A stretch of DNA of 64,000 nt, from the NCBI RefSeq assembly GCF_043290135.1, contig NC_134710.1, forward strand, positions 254,931,592-254,995,591, written 5' to 3'. Below are positions 34,017 through 45,798 of this stretch, one piece after another (the stretch's first letter is position 1; each line of letters opens with the position of its first letter). Position numbers and translations under genes: made by a program. Source of the stretch: Rhipicephalus microplus. Its lineage: Eukaryota > Arthropoda > Arachnida > Ixodida > Ixodidae. The notes beneath the pieces were generated by a model. The model searched no databases. It was not told the origin of the DNA and saw nothing but the letters and a program-made list of their open reading frames with translations.

Positions 34017-36480
34017 GTGACAAAAAAAAAAATTTGGTCATAGTCATATCAGTTGTTTTGTCGGTTGTTGCGTAGCAGTTAAACACACATTCCCCCCCCC
34101 CCCCCCCGCCCCCCTCTTTGTCCACATTTACATTGGCTAGATTGGTCGATGTATTAACACGAATGCCAGTGAGCATCGAAATTCATTCAATAGAGCCTTC
34201 TCATCTCACCTTACTATGTCAGTCATGCAAATGTGATCCAGTCTTTGAAACTACAATAGTTTTGTACCATCAACCTAATGAAACAAAGCGAGCATTGCAG
34301 AGGCATATTATGCCACAAATAACACTGCACTTTGTGCAAGTCGACCTTTGCTGTAGTTACAAGAAGAGTAATTAGACTGTATTAATAGACTGTAAACACG
34401 TGCCTTCATTGTTTGACTTTTTGTGCCTCTTTACAACGCGCACGCTGCATCCTCAATTTTGTGATGTTTTTCACGCGTGCAAGAAACTTTCAGTTGTGAG
34501 TAAGCACTAGTAGAGCATGTATTCCCTCCCTTGTCCTACTTTATTTTTTTTTGTCCTAAATACTATTCCAACTTGTAGTCATAGTGCCAATGAAGGTTAG
34601 TGGACACTTACTGTTCATGAAATATATGGTGGGAGAAACGCGCACACTATTCAGTTAAGGTACCTTATTTTATTAAATGTCGACTATACTTTCTATAGTA
34701 CTCTTCAACAATCATGACCTAACATTCTACTCCTCGACAGTGTCAATGAACATTGATTCCAAATGCATCCGCGAATCTAAGACTGCTCATGCGCTTCATA
34801 GGCAACAAAGTTGCATCTCTTTTTTTATTTCATTTTTTTTTTGCTGCAGAACGCTGGCATAAAGGCAAAAAAAAAAAAAAAATGGGCGACACTTCTGAGC
34901 CGCTTAACAAATCCTACAATGGGACCGATAAAAATATAGTTGAGAGGCCCTCACAGCTAAACACTGAATTTCGTGATTGAATTACGCAGTAATATGTTGC
35001 ACCTTGCCACATTCACAGTGTCTAAGAAGTCCTGGAACAGCGCAAACAGAAAGGTAAAATGTGTGGCCCGCGTACTCGCGGCGACTACTCCGGCGAACCA
35101 ACTTTTCCCGTGAGCACTTGCATGCCCATTGGTGGCACTGGTATGCTTTAAAATGGTCTATTGGGAAAAATTTCGCGCCAGTTTTGCAAATAGTTCCCAA
35201 CAGAACTTCGAAGTACCTATCATGCATAGAAGTGGGCGAGACGATACAAAGCTTTTACGAAAGATTAAGCACAGAACAGGCACTCACAGGCCAGACAATG
35301 CTTGTCCTGTGTATCTCAGCTTTGGAAGTGTCTGTTCTATGCTTCATCTTTTTAAAAAACTTTACAGGATTGCCCAATGCTCTTTTAGCTTCAGGTAAAA
35401 GGATACGTACAATAAAAAGGATGGACTAATGAGTGCTTTCAATCTTATTAATAAATGCTCACATACTATAACATACTATATCGAAAGACTGTGTCCTCTA
35501 TTGTCCCATCAAACGAATCATATCTTTCCAAACTGACCCCATTGTGCCTTCAAGCCACAAGAAATTTTTGGCCCATCTTGAACACAAAAATAAAGTCAAA
35601 TAATTTCACAAGCCTTGAGCTTAACAAATTCGGCAATGTAACAAACTTTTTCAGAATGTCTTCTCTGCTATTACCCCAGTGGGCCCAGTCCAGAGTAGCC
35701 CACCTTACTTGAACTTGTTAATCTAGCTGTCTCATCTCTTGTTCTTAGCTCTCCCCTCACAAATTACATTCTATAGAATCCAGAGAATCAATAGAGTCAA
35801 GGTTTTGCAAGCTGAATCTTAATATGTACCTTAATATGTGCTATAGGTAAACATAAATAACTATTTTTTGTTCCTTATGTATTTCCACAACTTCTCAGCC
35901 TGATCAAAAGTTTAGTAATGCACGTTGTATTTATCAAAATCTTGGCATAACACATGCATACTTTCTTGGTCTTTACGAGGAACTCCTGGGGAAGCAACAC
36001 GCTAGACTTGACGGTCATTGCTGTGCAATTCAAGGGCCCAAGCTCAGCTCCCTAGGACTTTCTCACACGTAGGACAATTGATGAGCAGCAATCAACACAA
36101 ATGTTTTGCAAATTGAGAGCTACTCCACATTTTTTAGCAGCACCTGCCTTCCCGATTCTTGGTGCTAGTGGGTGACTAGAAAACATGTGGGGCACATTCA
36201 AATGAAACTTGCAATGCAGGTGGCACCTGGGGGATGCTATATGGTTCTTCAAAACTAGAAAGCTTTGAGAATTCTCGATTTATATGATCTAAAATATTTA
36301 TTAACACTACCCCAGTATTCCGAGAAAACCCCCCTATGAACTTGGGTTCCCATGAACTGCTCCGGCAGGATTCTGTAGCAGAGAACAGTTTGAAAAAAGA
36401 ATGGCAGGAGGGGAGGGTGCTTACGCTGTCATTGGTGTATACTACTTCAAGTCCCCCTAGAAGGGGAAGCAGGCACATGC
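34017..36480. other. Intron, no recognised gene
   Basis: AT-rich intron with a poly(C) run near 34093-34117 and A runs near 34867-34882. No feature was recognised in the remainder. Confidence 0.5.
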
Positions 36481-36520
36481 TTGGGTAGGGGTGCTTGCTC
36501 GGGTAGGGGTGCTTGCTCGG
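36481..36520. repeat. Short tandem repeat
   Basis: Two copies of GGGTAGGGGTGCTTGCTC in tandem. Confidence 0.8.
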
Positions 36521-36724
36521 GATTTTACGGTAGTATGATAATTTGAGCAGGAGTGGTGCTAGAGTATGTGTTGTGAGTCTACTCAAACTTCCCCCAGATG
36601 TACTAGTAAAGTTAAGTGCCCCATGGCGTCTGCCAATCTCTTAATCTTTGCCTACTGCTGCTAAAATGCTAAGTACGTGCAGAAGGCTACCATGTAAGGT
36701 TTAAGCATGAATGTGTGATTAATA

Positions 36725-37176
36725 CAGTGCCACTTTTGTCCCACTGTAAAGGTTGCAAAGCCTTTTCCAACAAGCTGCATTTAGGCTGCTTTTTTAATGA
36801 GTGGTCTGAGCACAATAGCTTGGGTAGATTTGACACATGCCAACTAGCCAAACTTGACATCCTAGCTAAGCATGACAACTTCACACCCTCGTTCTCTTTC
36901 CCCCCTCCAATTGTAGGGTGGCCAATCGACCTCCCTGCCTTTTCTCGGCTCAATTGGCCACCCTACAATTGGGGTGAGGAAAAAGGAAGAACACGGGTGT
37001 GAAGTTGTCATGCTTAGCAAGGATGTCAAGTTTGACTAGTTGGCATGTGTCAAGTCTACCCGAGTCATGGTGTTCAGACCACTCATTAAAAAATCAGCCT
37101 AAATGCAGCTTGTTGGAAATCTACAGCTTGTTGGAAAAGGCTTTGCAACTTTTACAGTGGGACAAAACTGGCACTG
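36725..37176. mobile_element. Fold-back MITE with arms of about 200 bp, TA target
   Basis: The ends CAGTGCCACTTTTGTCCCAC and the complement of GTGGGACAAAACTGGCACTG are flanked by TA on both sides. The two halves are complementary nearly to the centre (about 36935-36950). The right arm has an extra duplication of CAGCTTGTTGGAAA. No coding capacity. Confidence 0.85.
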
Positions 37177-37521
37177 TATTTATCGCCTTTTCTCTCTCTC
37201 TCACACCCTCGTAATTAACCTCTAAAATTTCTAGAGTTAATACTGCAGCTTCCTAAATGCCCAGTCTTGAAGCCACCTTCTCTCCACTTTAGCAATGAAA
37301 CTGCCAGAGTATACAGAGTGACCTTTCACACACCTCGCTGAGCACGTTAATATCAAATTTTCAGTTATTCGCAATGACGACTTTTCCATTAGTGTAATAA
37401 AACAGCTGTTTCCCATTTTGTTCTTATGAATCGTACCTTTGTTTCTCTTACTAAGAAGAGCCTCTGTAGCAACTGAAGTGATCATTAGCGAAGAATCATG
37501 CAATTGAAGTTCAAAACTCAC

Positions 37522-37684
37522 CTGTATGTTTGCTGGATCCTTGTATGATTCATCCATTGCCATTTGCAGCTTCTCTGCAATCCAATTTTCGATCTCGTCA
37601 GCATCTCTGCTGAATTGCTGCAGGGTCTGAGACTCTCCAAGCTTAGATCGCTTCTCAATCAAGGCTTCCTTGAGGTGCTTCCAT
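37522..37684 (-). CDS. alpha-Spec: Alpha-spectrin, exon 3 of those in the window
   Basis: A 163-bp exon whose first base completes an Arg codon, followed by 54 codons: WKHLKEALIEKRSKLGESQT, LQQFSRDADEIENWIAEKLQ, MAMDESYKDPANIQ. The acceptor is TTGTTTTACAG and the donor GTGAGT. It spans helix C of one repeat and helix A of the next. Phase fits both neighbours. Confidence 0.96.
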
Positions 37685-38236
37685 CTGTAAAACAAATTCA
37701 TAAATGAATTTCATGATGCTCAACAGTGAACATTGTCAGGTTCAATGATTTACATCAATGGTGCCACAAACAAGATTCAAATGGTCAATGCTGTGCATGC
37801 ATGGTGTCATCTATATGTTTCAAAAACAAGCCATTTTTCACCTCTAGAAGAGGCACAAGGAAACAGTAGTTAGTAGGGGTGCAATTTCAGCTGTTCACAG
37901 GAGAGTGCTCGTAAGAGCAAATAACGTTACTGTGCCTGTACATTTTCTTTCCTAGTGTTCATGCATTTTTCCAAGCCTGTAAAACAATTACTCCAATGTG
38001 CATACTTCTTTATTACTAAAATAGGTTTCTTATTTTAACTCAGTTTCTTCATGAATAGGCAATGCAGCTCTATCCATGAAAAATATTTTTTGTCGCTTGA
38101 TGACGTATAAAAAAATACAGAAATATTTTTTTCATAGGTCACTCACAGCACTTGGAATATGAAAAAAAAAAACAATTGTGGTGAGTCACATTTGGTAAAA
38201 AAAAAATTTGAACCACAATGGTTCAACTTTAAATGA
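37685..38236. other. Intron, no recognised feature
   Basis: AT-rich, no repeat or coding sequence identified. Confidence 0.6.
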
Positions 38237-38392
38237 CGATAGTTATAGTGCGAGAACAGAACGACGACAAAGAGACAAGAAGGACACGAAAGACACGAGC
38301 GCTCGTGTCCTTGCCTATTTGTCGTCATTCTGTTCTCGCGCTATAACTATTGTGATGTCATACCAACTAGCCCAAGCTGCCACACTCAACTT
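38237..38392. repeat. Palindromic repeat, copy A
   Basis: GATAGTTATAGTGCGAGAAC opens a palindrome whose right arm ends GTTCTCGCGCTATAACTATT, centred on GAGCGCTC near 38300. The flank TAGCCCAAGCTGCCACACT to about 38392 is shared, in reverse, with the left flank of the related palindrome at 47103-47232. Confidence 0.75.
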
Positions 38393-39280
38393 TAAAACTT
38401 GAGAACTATGATAGAAGCTTTGCAAAGCTCCATGCAAGGTGAACAGTAACACACATTCACCATTTGCTTCCTTTTCAAGACTGCTAAGCGGTCGAGCTTC
38501 TGTTCAAAGATGTCCTTAAATGAACTTGAATTTTTATTTTTTTTCTTACACTTCAACCATGTGCACTGACCAAATGCAAAGCATGACTTCATTTCACTGC
38601 GCATGAAGTCATGAAAATGAAAGAAAAAAAATCCACATGAATAATGTGGCTGCATGTGAGTGACAAAAGCTCACTACTCAAAAGCTTGAAGCATGGAAAG
38701 CATTCACACATGGCTGTTCTCGGCATGGCAGAGAACACAAAAAGGCAAATCATAGTCTGTTGAGCAAATGAATGCTACAGGTCAGGAAGCTTCCCTTTAA
38801 TTACAGGCTATCGATAACAAGCACCACATACAGATCAAGAGGCATCTCTATACATAGCACTATAAATTTATGCATCAAACCAATATGGTTTGCAGCCAGT
38901 GCAATGCATGTAATACTGTCATCCACAGTGCAATGGCAAGGCCAATGTACATATAATGTCCAAGAGCTTTTCTTCAATATTTTTGCTGCGAATATGAGGT
39001 GCCTCCGCTTCCAGAAGAATACAGCACGGTACTTCCTTAATGATTTAAAGTGGAAGCTGTGCACGGAATGATAAAGCATAAAATGTAAGGTTAACATGTG
39101 AAGATGTGGCTAGCATTGTAAAAAGAAGTACAGAGCAGGGCAGTATTACCACTAACCTCATAAAAAGACGAGCTACCGATAACAGGCATAATTGGACATT
39201 GCTGAACATAGCGACATACCGCTAGCTATTAAATCATCCGGTTCAAGTGATAACTGTAGTTCAAGACTGAGGCCATTTAC
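38393..39280. other. Intron, no recognised feature
   Basis: AT-rich intron without coding potential. Confidence 0.6.
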
Positions 39281-39384
39281 CTGTTGAGCACTTGATCTTT
39301 CTTGTCCTTGATATCATTCGCTGCATAATGGTCAGAACTCACCAGCTTGTCAGCAAGAGCTGCCAGAGCAGCTATTTTCTCCTC
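39281..39384 (-). CDS. alpha-Spec: Alpha-spectrin, exon 2 of those in the window
   Basis: A 104-bp exon: EEKIAALAALADKLVSSDHY, AANDIKDKKDQVLN plus two bases of an Arg codon. Acceptor GTATTTCAG, donor GTAAAT. It continues from KAISAQ of the upstream exon and joins RWKHLKEAL of the next. The smallest alpha-spectrin exon in the window, coding for most of one helix. Confidence 0.95.
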
Positions 39385-39955
39385 CTGAAATACGTACATT
39401 AAAAATGCTTTGCACACTGATGTGAATAAAGGCAAGGGTATTCTGAAAGTCAGCCAACTTTGTGCAAAGTGAGTTGATGATGTCAAGAAGCAATTGAATT
39501 TTGCCAACGATTTCTCAAAGGCCATGGGAATTTTGTACTTGAACACAATGTTAAAAAAGATATGAAGTGCACACCTCATTTCCCAAAATGTGTGTCCAGA
39601 CCAGCAGAACGAAAGTGCTTCCAAGCTTTAATGCTCAGTGAATTTTTAAACAAGTGCAGAGGCTCAAAAGAATGGCAGTGAAGTACTATTAAATGCAATT
39701 ACCAGGCAGTGTGATGTGTAAGTCGCCAGTAACTGGTTTGCAAAAATGAAATATCCTCAAACGAATGTTTTAGCGTGAAGTGTGCCACTGTTATAATGCA
39801 CACAAATGTGGAAACAATGAACTGTAGTAGTTTTGGAATACTTTATACCACTGTATACTTTCAAATGTAACACTCCCTTGTTTGCAATGAGTCTGAAAAT
39901 GGCCTCCTCATTAAAGTGAGCACAAAACCGAAATAATATTTGATGCACTGGCTAC

Positions 39956-40015
39956 ATATGCAGTGGAATCATATGCAGTGGAATCATATGCAGTGGAATC
40001 ATATGCAGTGTCATC
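39956..40015. repeat. 15-bp tandem repeat, about four copies
   Basis: Unit ATATGCAGTGGAATC at 39956, 39971 and 39986, with a diverged fourth unit at 40001. Confidence 0.9.
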
Positions 40016-40398
40016 CCCATCCCACAATGACGACTGAGCCAATTTTGTTGATAGGTTGCATAGGTTTATTTCTTGCTGGACTGCAACCGGTGTACTTTAT
40101 ATCGGACTCTCAGTGAAGTGCCGATCGCACCGCTTTCATTATGAAAGCTCATGTCAAGGAAAAGTTACTTTGCATGCTGAAGAAAGCTACAACACATCTC
40201 TTTTGTGTGCCCAAGCCTGGTGACTGTTTGTGATCCAGACAAAAGGAAAAAATCAAAAGCTGCAGTTTGATCAGCAAGAGCTTCTATCGGCTACAAGTAT
40301 GAACATAGCAGGACTATGAAAACAGACTAGTAATCAACTTCTTGTAGACTAAGCTTGTCATGGTAACTGACCTTAATTTAGCATCTTATCAAGGCTTA

Positions 40399-41498
40399 CC
40401 GTAATTACTCGAACCTAACGCGCACCTTTTGGCCAGTTAAGCGAGTTCATAAATCGCATGCGCGTTAGAATCGAATATGAAAAAATAAATAAATACGGTC
40501 ATTCTATTGCCATCGGCATTCCAAAATGGCCGCCCCATACGTGTGTCGGCATGGCGCGTCGGCCATTTCTGCCTATGTGTTTCCCATGAGCGGCACTTTG
40601 TATGTGTGCTGAAGAGTTCGTCATCTGGTAGTGCACTAGCATCGACGGCATGAGAAGGCCGACTCCAAAAACTCGACGAGTGCATCACGCTGCCGCTTTT
40701 AAAAGAAAAGTCATCGCGTGTGCCAAAACGGACGTAAATCGGGCTGCATCGCGGTCGTTCAGAGTTCCCGAAACGTGCCTGCGGGACTGGCGGAAACAAA
40801 AGCAGAAGATTGTCGACAGCAAAGATTCACGCAAAGGTTTCAGTGGACCACAGCAGGGTCGGTTTCCGCAAATTAAAGAGCTGCTCGGCGAGTATGTGAT
40901 TGAGCAGTGAACGGCACAGCGGCCCGTGACGACAGAACTGCTCCAAGTGCAGGCTATGCAGTTAGCCTTAGAAAAAGGGCTAATGCGGAGCCAGTTTAAA
41001 GCGAGCAGGTTCTGACTAACTTTATGAAGAGGAAAGGCTTTTCCCTCTGAAGGCGAACGGGCATATGCCAAAAGTTTCCAGAGGAGTACGAAGAAAAGCT
41101 TCAGTTTTCAGAGGTTCGTCCTAAACTTGCGGCACAACAACGGCTCCCTGCTTGGGCAAATCGGGAATGCCGATCAGACGCCTCTTTACTTCGACATGCC
41201 TGGCACCACAACCGTCGAGAAGAAGGGGGCGAAGCAAGTTCGCGTGCTGACATCGGGCCACGGTAAAACTAGAGTGACGCCAATGCTCCGTTGCACGTCA
41301 GATAGGCACAAGCTTCTCCCGTACCATTTAAACGGAAGACGCTCCCGGAAGGAGTCTTTTTCCCGAGTGGTGCGATTGTGTGGGCCAACGAGAAAAATGG
41401 GTGCGCGTTGCAATCGATGTCTTGCTTTTTTTTTTTTTTCGTCGTGGAAACCGGGTGCGCGTTACTATCGAGGGCGCGGTAGAATCGAGTAAATACGG
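40399..41498 (+). mobile_element. pogo/Tigger-type DNA transposon 2
   Basis: Ends CCGTAATTACTCGAACCTAA and complement of GGTAGAATCGAGTAAATACGG, with TA outside both. Size 1,100 bp, shorter than element 1 because of an internal deletion. Confidence 0.85.
40650..41440 (+). pseudogene. pogo/Tigger transposase 2, truncated
   Basis: From ATG 40650: VHHAAAFKRKVIACAKTDVN (first helix-turn-helix) and SRKGFSGPQQGRFPQIKELL, then a stop at about 40910. Shifted remains of the second helix-turn-helix follow. At 41145-41330 QIGNADQTPLYFDMPGTTTV (first catalytic Asp) and KKGAKQVRVLTSGHGKTRV are visible. The second and third catalytic Asp regions are deleted, so the copy cannot encode a working enzyme. Confidence 0.8.
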
Positions 41499-41756
41499 TA
41501 TATTAAAGATCACATTATCTTAAAGCCAGCAAGGCTGAATCACAGATGAAGGCAACCTATTTTGTAAAAAATCTGCATTGTGTTGAAAAAATTGAGATGG
41601 CCACTCACTGTATGTGCTATCTCCACCAGCCACCTCTGCCCCTCTTCCCGACTGTTACTTCAAAGGAGTTAGTACTTACGTTAACTCAAAGGAGTTATCT
41701 GCAACTAAAAGTATTTGCGCACTTCTGACAGTATGGTTCATCACATCATTACATCA

Positions 41757-42022
41757 TTAAATCATCATCATGATCATCATCAGCCTGACTAAGTTTACTG
41801 CAGGACAAAGACCTCTCCCATGTTCCGCCAGTTAACTCGGTCCTGTGCTTGCTGCTGCCAATTTATAGCCACAAACTTCTTAATCTCATCTGCCCACCTA
41901 ACCTTCTGTCTCCCCCTAACCCGCTTGCCTTCTCTGGGAATCCAGTTAGTTACCCTTAATGACCAGCGGTTATCCTGTCTACACGCTACATGCCCGGCCC
42001 ACGTTCATTTCCTCTTTTCCTG
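41757..42022 (-). mobile_element. 5'-truncated RTE-like LINE fragment (3' end)
   Basis: Read on the minus strand this equals the last 260 bp or so of the RTE-like element at 7664-10138: the AACGTGGGCCGGGCATGTAG region, the IPREGKRV and RWADEIKKF coding stretches, and the GATGATGATCATGATG tail. The 3' tail lies at the low-coordinate end. Confidence 0.85.
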
Positions 42023-42298
42023 ACTGACATTTTTAATCATACAGCATGCAGATATGCTTCAAAGGTGCCAGGCACAGTGTCCAAAATGTAGGCTGCTGTA
42101 ATGCAGTAGTTAAGCAGAGAAAGTGGTGGTGAAACATGTGACTTGAGGATGGTGTGTGCCATGCCGCACCACAGTAGAGGCAGAACTTCAAGGCAGAATG
42201 TTTTTTCGAAGTTTTGTTCCCTACAAGATAGCCTTATCCTCTTCCCACATCTGTACGCCAATGCTCATCCTATCGCTTTTATGGTCACCTACTCTATA

Positions 42299-43011
42299 TC
42301 GTAAAAACCCGCGTATAGCCCGGTGTTTTTTTCTAAAATTTAGGGTGCGAAATTTCAGCCCCGTACTATATGCGGATCCCAAAAAGTTTCGGCCCGAATT
42401 CAGTTTTGGTTTCGGCATTGGTTGGTGCTATCATCATTATCAGGTGTCTGCGCACTTCTACGTTAGGTGGCGTGGTAGCGTGAGCGGCGTTAGTCCTAGA
42501 GACCTACAGGTACAGGCGTGCATCAGGCGAGCAACAGTGGCCATTGCAATCACTTGGCGCACATCACGACGGCCACGATTTTACTTCCATGATTTTAAGC
42601 CATGTCGGGACCGCGCAGGCAGTACTCGGCTGCCTTTAAGAGGAAAGTTATTTCTGCTGCCGAAACCATCGGCAACTGTGCCGCGGAGCGGCAGTTCGGC
42701 GTGAATGAGCGAAGCATTCGCGGTTGGCGGAAGCAGAAGGAAGCCCTTTTTGCATGCTGCGGCAAGAGAAAAAGTTTCCAGGGACCGAAAAATGGAGCAT
42801 TTCCAGACGTGAAACGAGAACTGACGAACTTTGTTCGGGAGCAACGAGCTGCACAACTCGCTGTGCACATCGAGCTGCTGCAGGCAAATAAATGCATTTT
42901 TTCCGTTTTCCTCGAACAATATTCGCGTGAAAATGTTTTTTCTTGCGTTTGCTATCCCCGAGTTACACCTCGAACTATACGCGGGTCCGAACTATACGCG
43001 GGTTTTTACGG
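42299..43011 (+). mobile_element. pogo/Tigger-type DNA transposon 3, internally deleted
   Basis: Ends TCGTAAAAACCCGCGTATAG and complement of CTATACGCGGGTTTTTACGG, with TA on both sides. The right terminus is preceded by a partial tandem copy (CGAACTATACGCGGGT twice). Only the transposase N-terminus remains inside. Confidence 0.85.
42602..42892 (+). pseudogene. pogo/Tigger transposase 3, N-terminal fragment
   Basis: From ATG 42602: MSGPRRQYSAAFKRKVISAA and CAAERQFGVNERSIRGWRKQ form the first helix-turn-helix, followed by KRKSFQGPKNGAFPDVKREL, the start of the second DNA-binding region. Coding similarity is lost after about ELLQANK and the reading frame then runs into the right end of the element. 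No catalytic domain. Confidence 0.8.
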
Positions 43012-43939
43012 TATATTATGTTGCTATTTTGTATTGAGTAATTAGTAAATAGTCAACATCAGCCATTTACAACAAAGTTAAAGTTATGAACTCATCACAG
43101 TCACCGCAGAGATACGAAACAGATGCTGGCTGAGGACATGCGGATAATTTGAGCATCAACAGATGCAGACTGTTTTTATAAAAGTTTGCGAAATGCTTCC
43201 CATATACATGTAAAGCAATTTTCATGTCCACTGCAACTATCATGCTGGGCTATAGGTGGTGGCAGCTTATACATGTGAAAAATGTAGCACATATCTTAAC
43301 ATTTACCATCACTTGCATGCATAACCCACACTAAGAATCTAAAGAGCGAACAATAAAATTGGGGGAAAAAAATCTAGTTTTGACTTGAAGTGTGGCTTCA
43401 CTGCAGTTAGGTCACCACTGCCATGAAACCACATCTTTAGAGTATTTTTTTTCAGTTTTTAACATCATTGCAGAAAAGAGAACACTTGCTAATAATTAGA
43501 CATAGACTATTTCTGAATCAATGAATGGTAACTGTCTTTACAAAGATTTTAATGGTGTATGCGATGACTTCTGCAAATTATCTGCACAAATTTTGTCCTC
43601 TTTTTCATGAGTGCTGTAAGTGAACGTGTGGCAGAATATTACAGTGTACCTTCTTATAGTTCAGTGGATATCAAAACTCAAGAATATGCCCGTACATTCA
43701 TTTCAGAAAGATTCAGATGAGGCAATCCGAGACGAAGCAGATAGAATGGTATAATCAACTTAAACTTCACACAAGCCCGATTTTCCCACACACAGTAGAA
43801 CCTCACTATATCAAATACGAAAGGATTAAAGAACTGTTTCAGTAAAACAAACTTCAAACTGAACAAGTTCCTTTGGTTAAAGCTTCTGATAGCATGAGCT
43901 GTGTTTTTAGACAGCTCCTGCCTTAGAGGGTGAAACTCT
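43012..43939. other. Intron, no recognised feature
   Basis: AT-rich intron. A CAGTAGAACCTCACTATATC motif at about 43795 resembles a MITE terminus but no partner was found. Confidence 0.5.
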
Positions 43940-44048
43940 TGGTGCACAAAAAAATACATGGACAAAGAAAGTGACAACAGGACAAAAGTGCATTGTCCTG
44001 TTGGGTCTTTCTTTGTCAATGTTTTTTTTTGTGTGTGTGTGCCACAAG
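43940..44048. repeat. Short palindrome
   Basis: Arms of about 45 bp: GGACAAAGAAAGTGACAACA to the left and its imperfect complement around TTGTCCTGTTGGGTCTTTCT to the right, with a 7-nt loop AAGTGCA near 43988. Confidence 0.7.
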
Positions 44049-44424
44049 TTTCACTATGTTCCACCAAGATTAATGGAAGCAACACTTCGATTCTTGGAGC
44101 AAATTCCAGAGCAAAAAGAATGGTGCTATCTAGCAGCCATTAGTCTTTTCGGAGCAGATGGCAAAATAGTCTAAACGACTCCTGGTGTTTAAAGTGTCAT
44201 TTAAGCCTTTTATAAATATGGATACTTATCAAATATATTGCACATAAAATCACTTTAAATCACACGAAACAAACAATTAAGCAGATGGATGATCACTGAA
44301 CAATCAGTAATATGAGCTACCTATATTTTAATAAAATAATAAATCCCAATAATTGTGGTATAGATCATATACTATCTTCATCATTTTCACTAGTAGCCAA
44401 CCTTGGAACTTTCAAAAGTAAAAT

Positions 44425-45511
44425 GCTGTATTTACGCACATATTTTGCGCCCTCGCATTTGAATGCTTCGGCCCGGTGCGCGCCTTGCCGAGCAGACGAG
44501 CCCAGTCAAGCAGGCTGCTAGTGCAAAGTCTCTTCTTCAGAGGACCCCGAACTGGGGTCCCCAGAACCCGAACACAAACCTGTTGACGGGTCGCCGGAAT
44601 TGCTCGAGCGTTTGCCTACCCCTATTTCCCAATCTCTACCACCACGATAATAACGAGAATGCACACTCTCGTCATAGAATGGGTGACTTTCTGCATTGGA
44701 GGTGTGCGAGGGCCTGTCGCGACAACTGTTCTCGTTCTCTTGTGCGCGCTGCGACGCACGCTTGGTCAATATTGGAAGTTTAGGTTCCGCCATCCGGCCG
44801 ACGCGTTTTGATGGTTCCATTGCGATGTGCTACAGTAATTTATATATACGACGAAATTGAAGCTCGCTGCAGTGAATTTCGCCGCAGAAAACAGGAAACA
44901 TGCCGTCGCAACGCACTTCAAGAAAACGTACTTCAACGTGACGACCGGCGCTATCGATACGCGAGAAAGCAAAAAAGTGCGCGGTTGCTAATGCAAGTTT
45001 CCTTCCATTAAAGGAGGCCTTTTCAATTACGTGCGAATGCTTAGTTCTTCCGGTATCGCCGTGTTATGGGACTTGGTTTCTCCCAGCATTGTTGAAAGAG
45101 CTTCAAAAAAATTAGACGTGCGAATGCACTCGACAGAACCGAGGACGATGCGCTTTCGGGAGGGTGGTGGCAGTGGGCGCGACAATGATCCCCTATTGGA
45201 CTTCGTGATCAGCGTTTTTCGCTAGACTGTGCTTGACTGGATCTGACTGGTTAAAGTATGCATTTATCTTTTTTAATTAACAATTGCGCTTCTTTTGTGC
45301 TCCAATTTATTTATTCTTTTTAAAAGTATATACTGTGCATATTCGTTTGTGCTCCAATTTATTTATTCTTTATTTAAATGTATATACTATGCGCATTAGA
45401 AGACTGACAATACTTCATATGCACTTGCAAAATCTCCGCGTAATTTGCACACCCCCTTCTCGGGGCTCCGAAATCGCAAAAAAAGTGCGCAAATTATACA
45501 AGTAAATATGG
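44425..45511. mobile_element. Probable pogo/Tigger-related MITE
   Basis: Ends CTGTATTTACGCACATATTT and complement of GCGCAAATTATACAAGTAAATATGG resemble the pogo termini nearby. The TA target is not preserved. The interior has GC-rich sequence without recognisable transposase. A minus-strand frame of 100 codons (44518-44820, starting MEPSKRVGRMAEPK) is present; I do not recognise it. Confidence 0.55.
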
Positions 45512-45682
45512 CAAGCTAAATGAGCTATTCACTTGAAATGCCTGTTCTTGTGGCACAAATGAGCTCAAAGCTGATAAAGTGGTGAATAAAGTCAGTCCCA
45601 TGTCAAAGTCGTCACAGTCGCAGTTAGCATTATAATTCTGAACTATTCTAACATATTAAAACAAACTAGTCTGCTTGCCAGA

Positions 45683-45686
<4 letters not shown>

Positions 45687-45765
<79 letters not shown>

Positions 45766-45783
45766 GTGTGTGTGTGTGTGTGT
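45687..45783. repeat. (GT)n microsatellite
   Basis: About 97 bp of GT dinucleotides with one interruption. Confidence 0.97.
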
Positions 45784-45798
45784 CTATATATATATATA

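Noticed and set aside
44518..44820. 100-codon minus-strand frame with ATG inside a MITE
   Set aside because: Low-complexity Ser/Gly/Glu-rich tail and no recognised domain; kept only as a note in the MITE entry.
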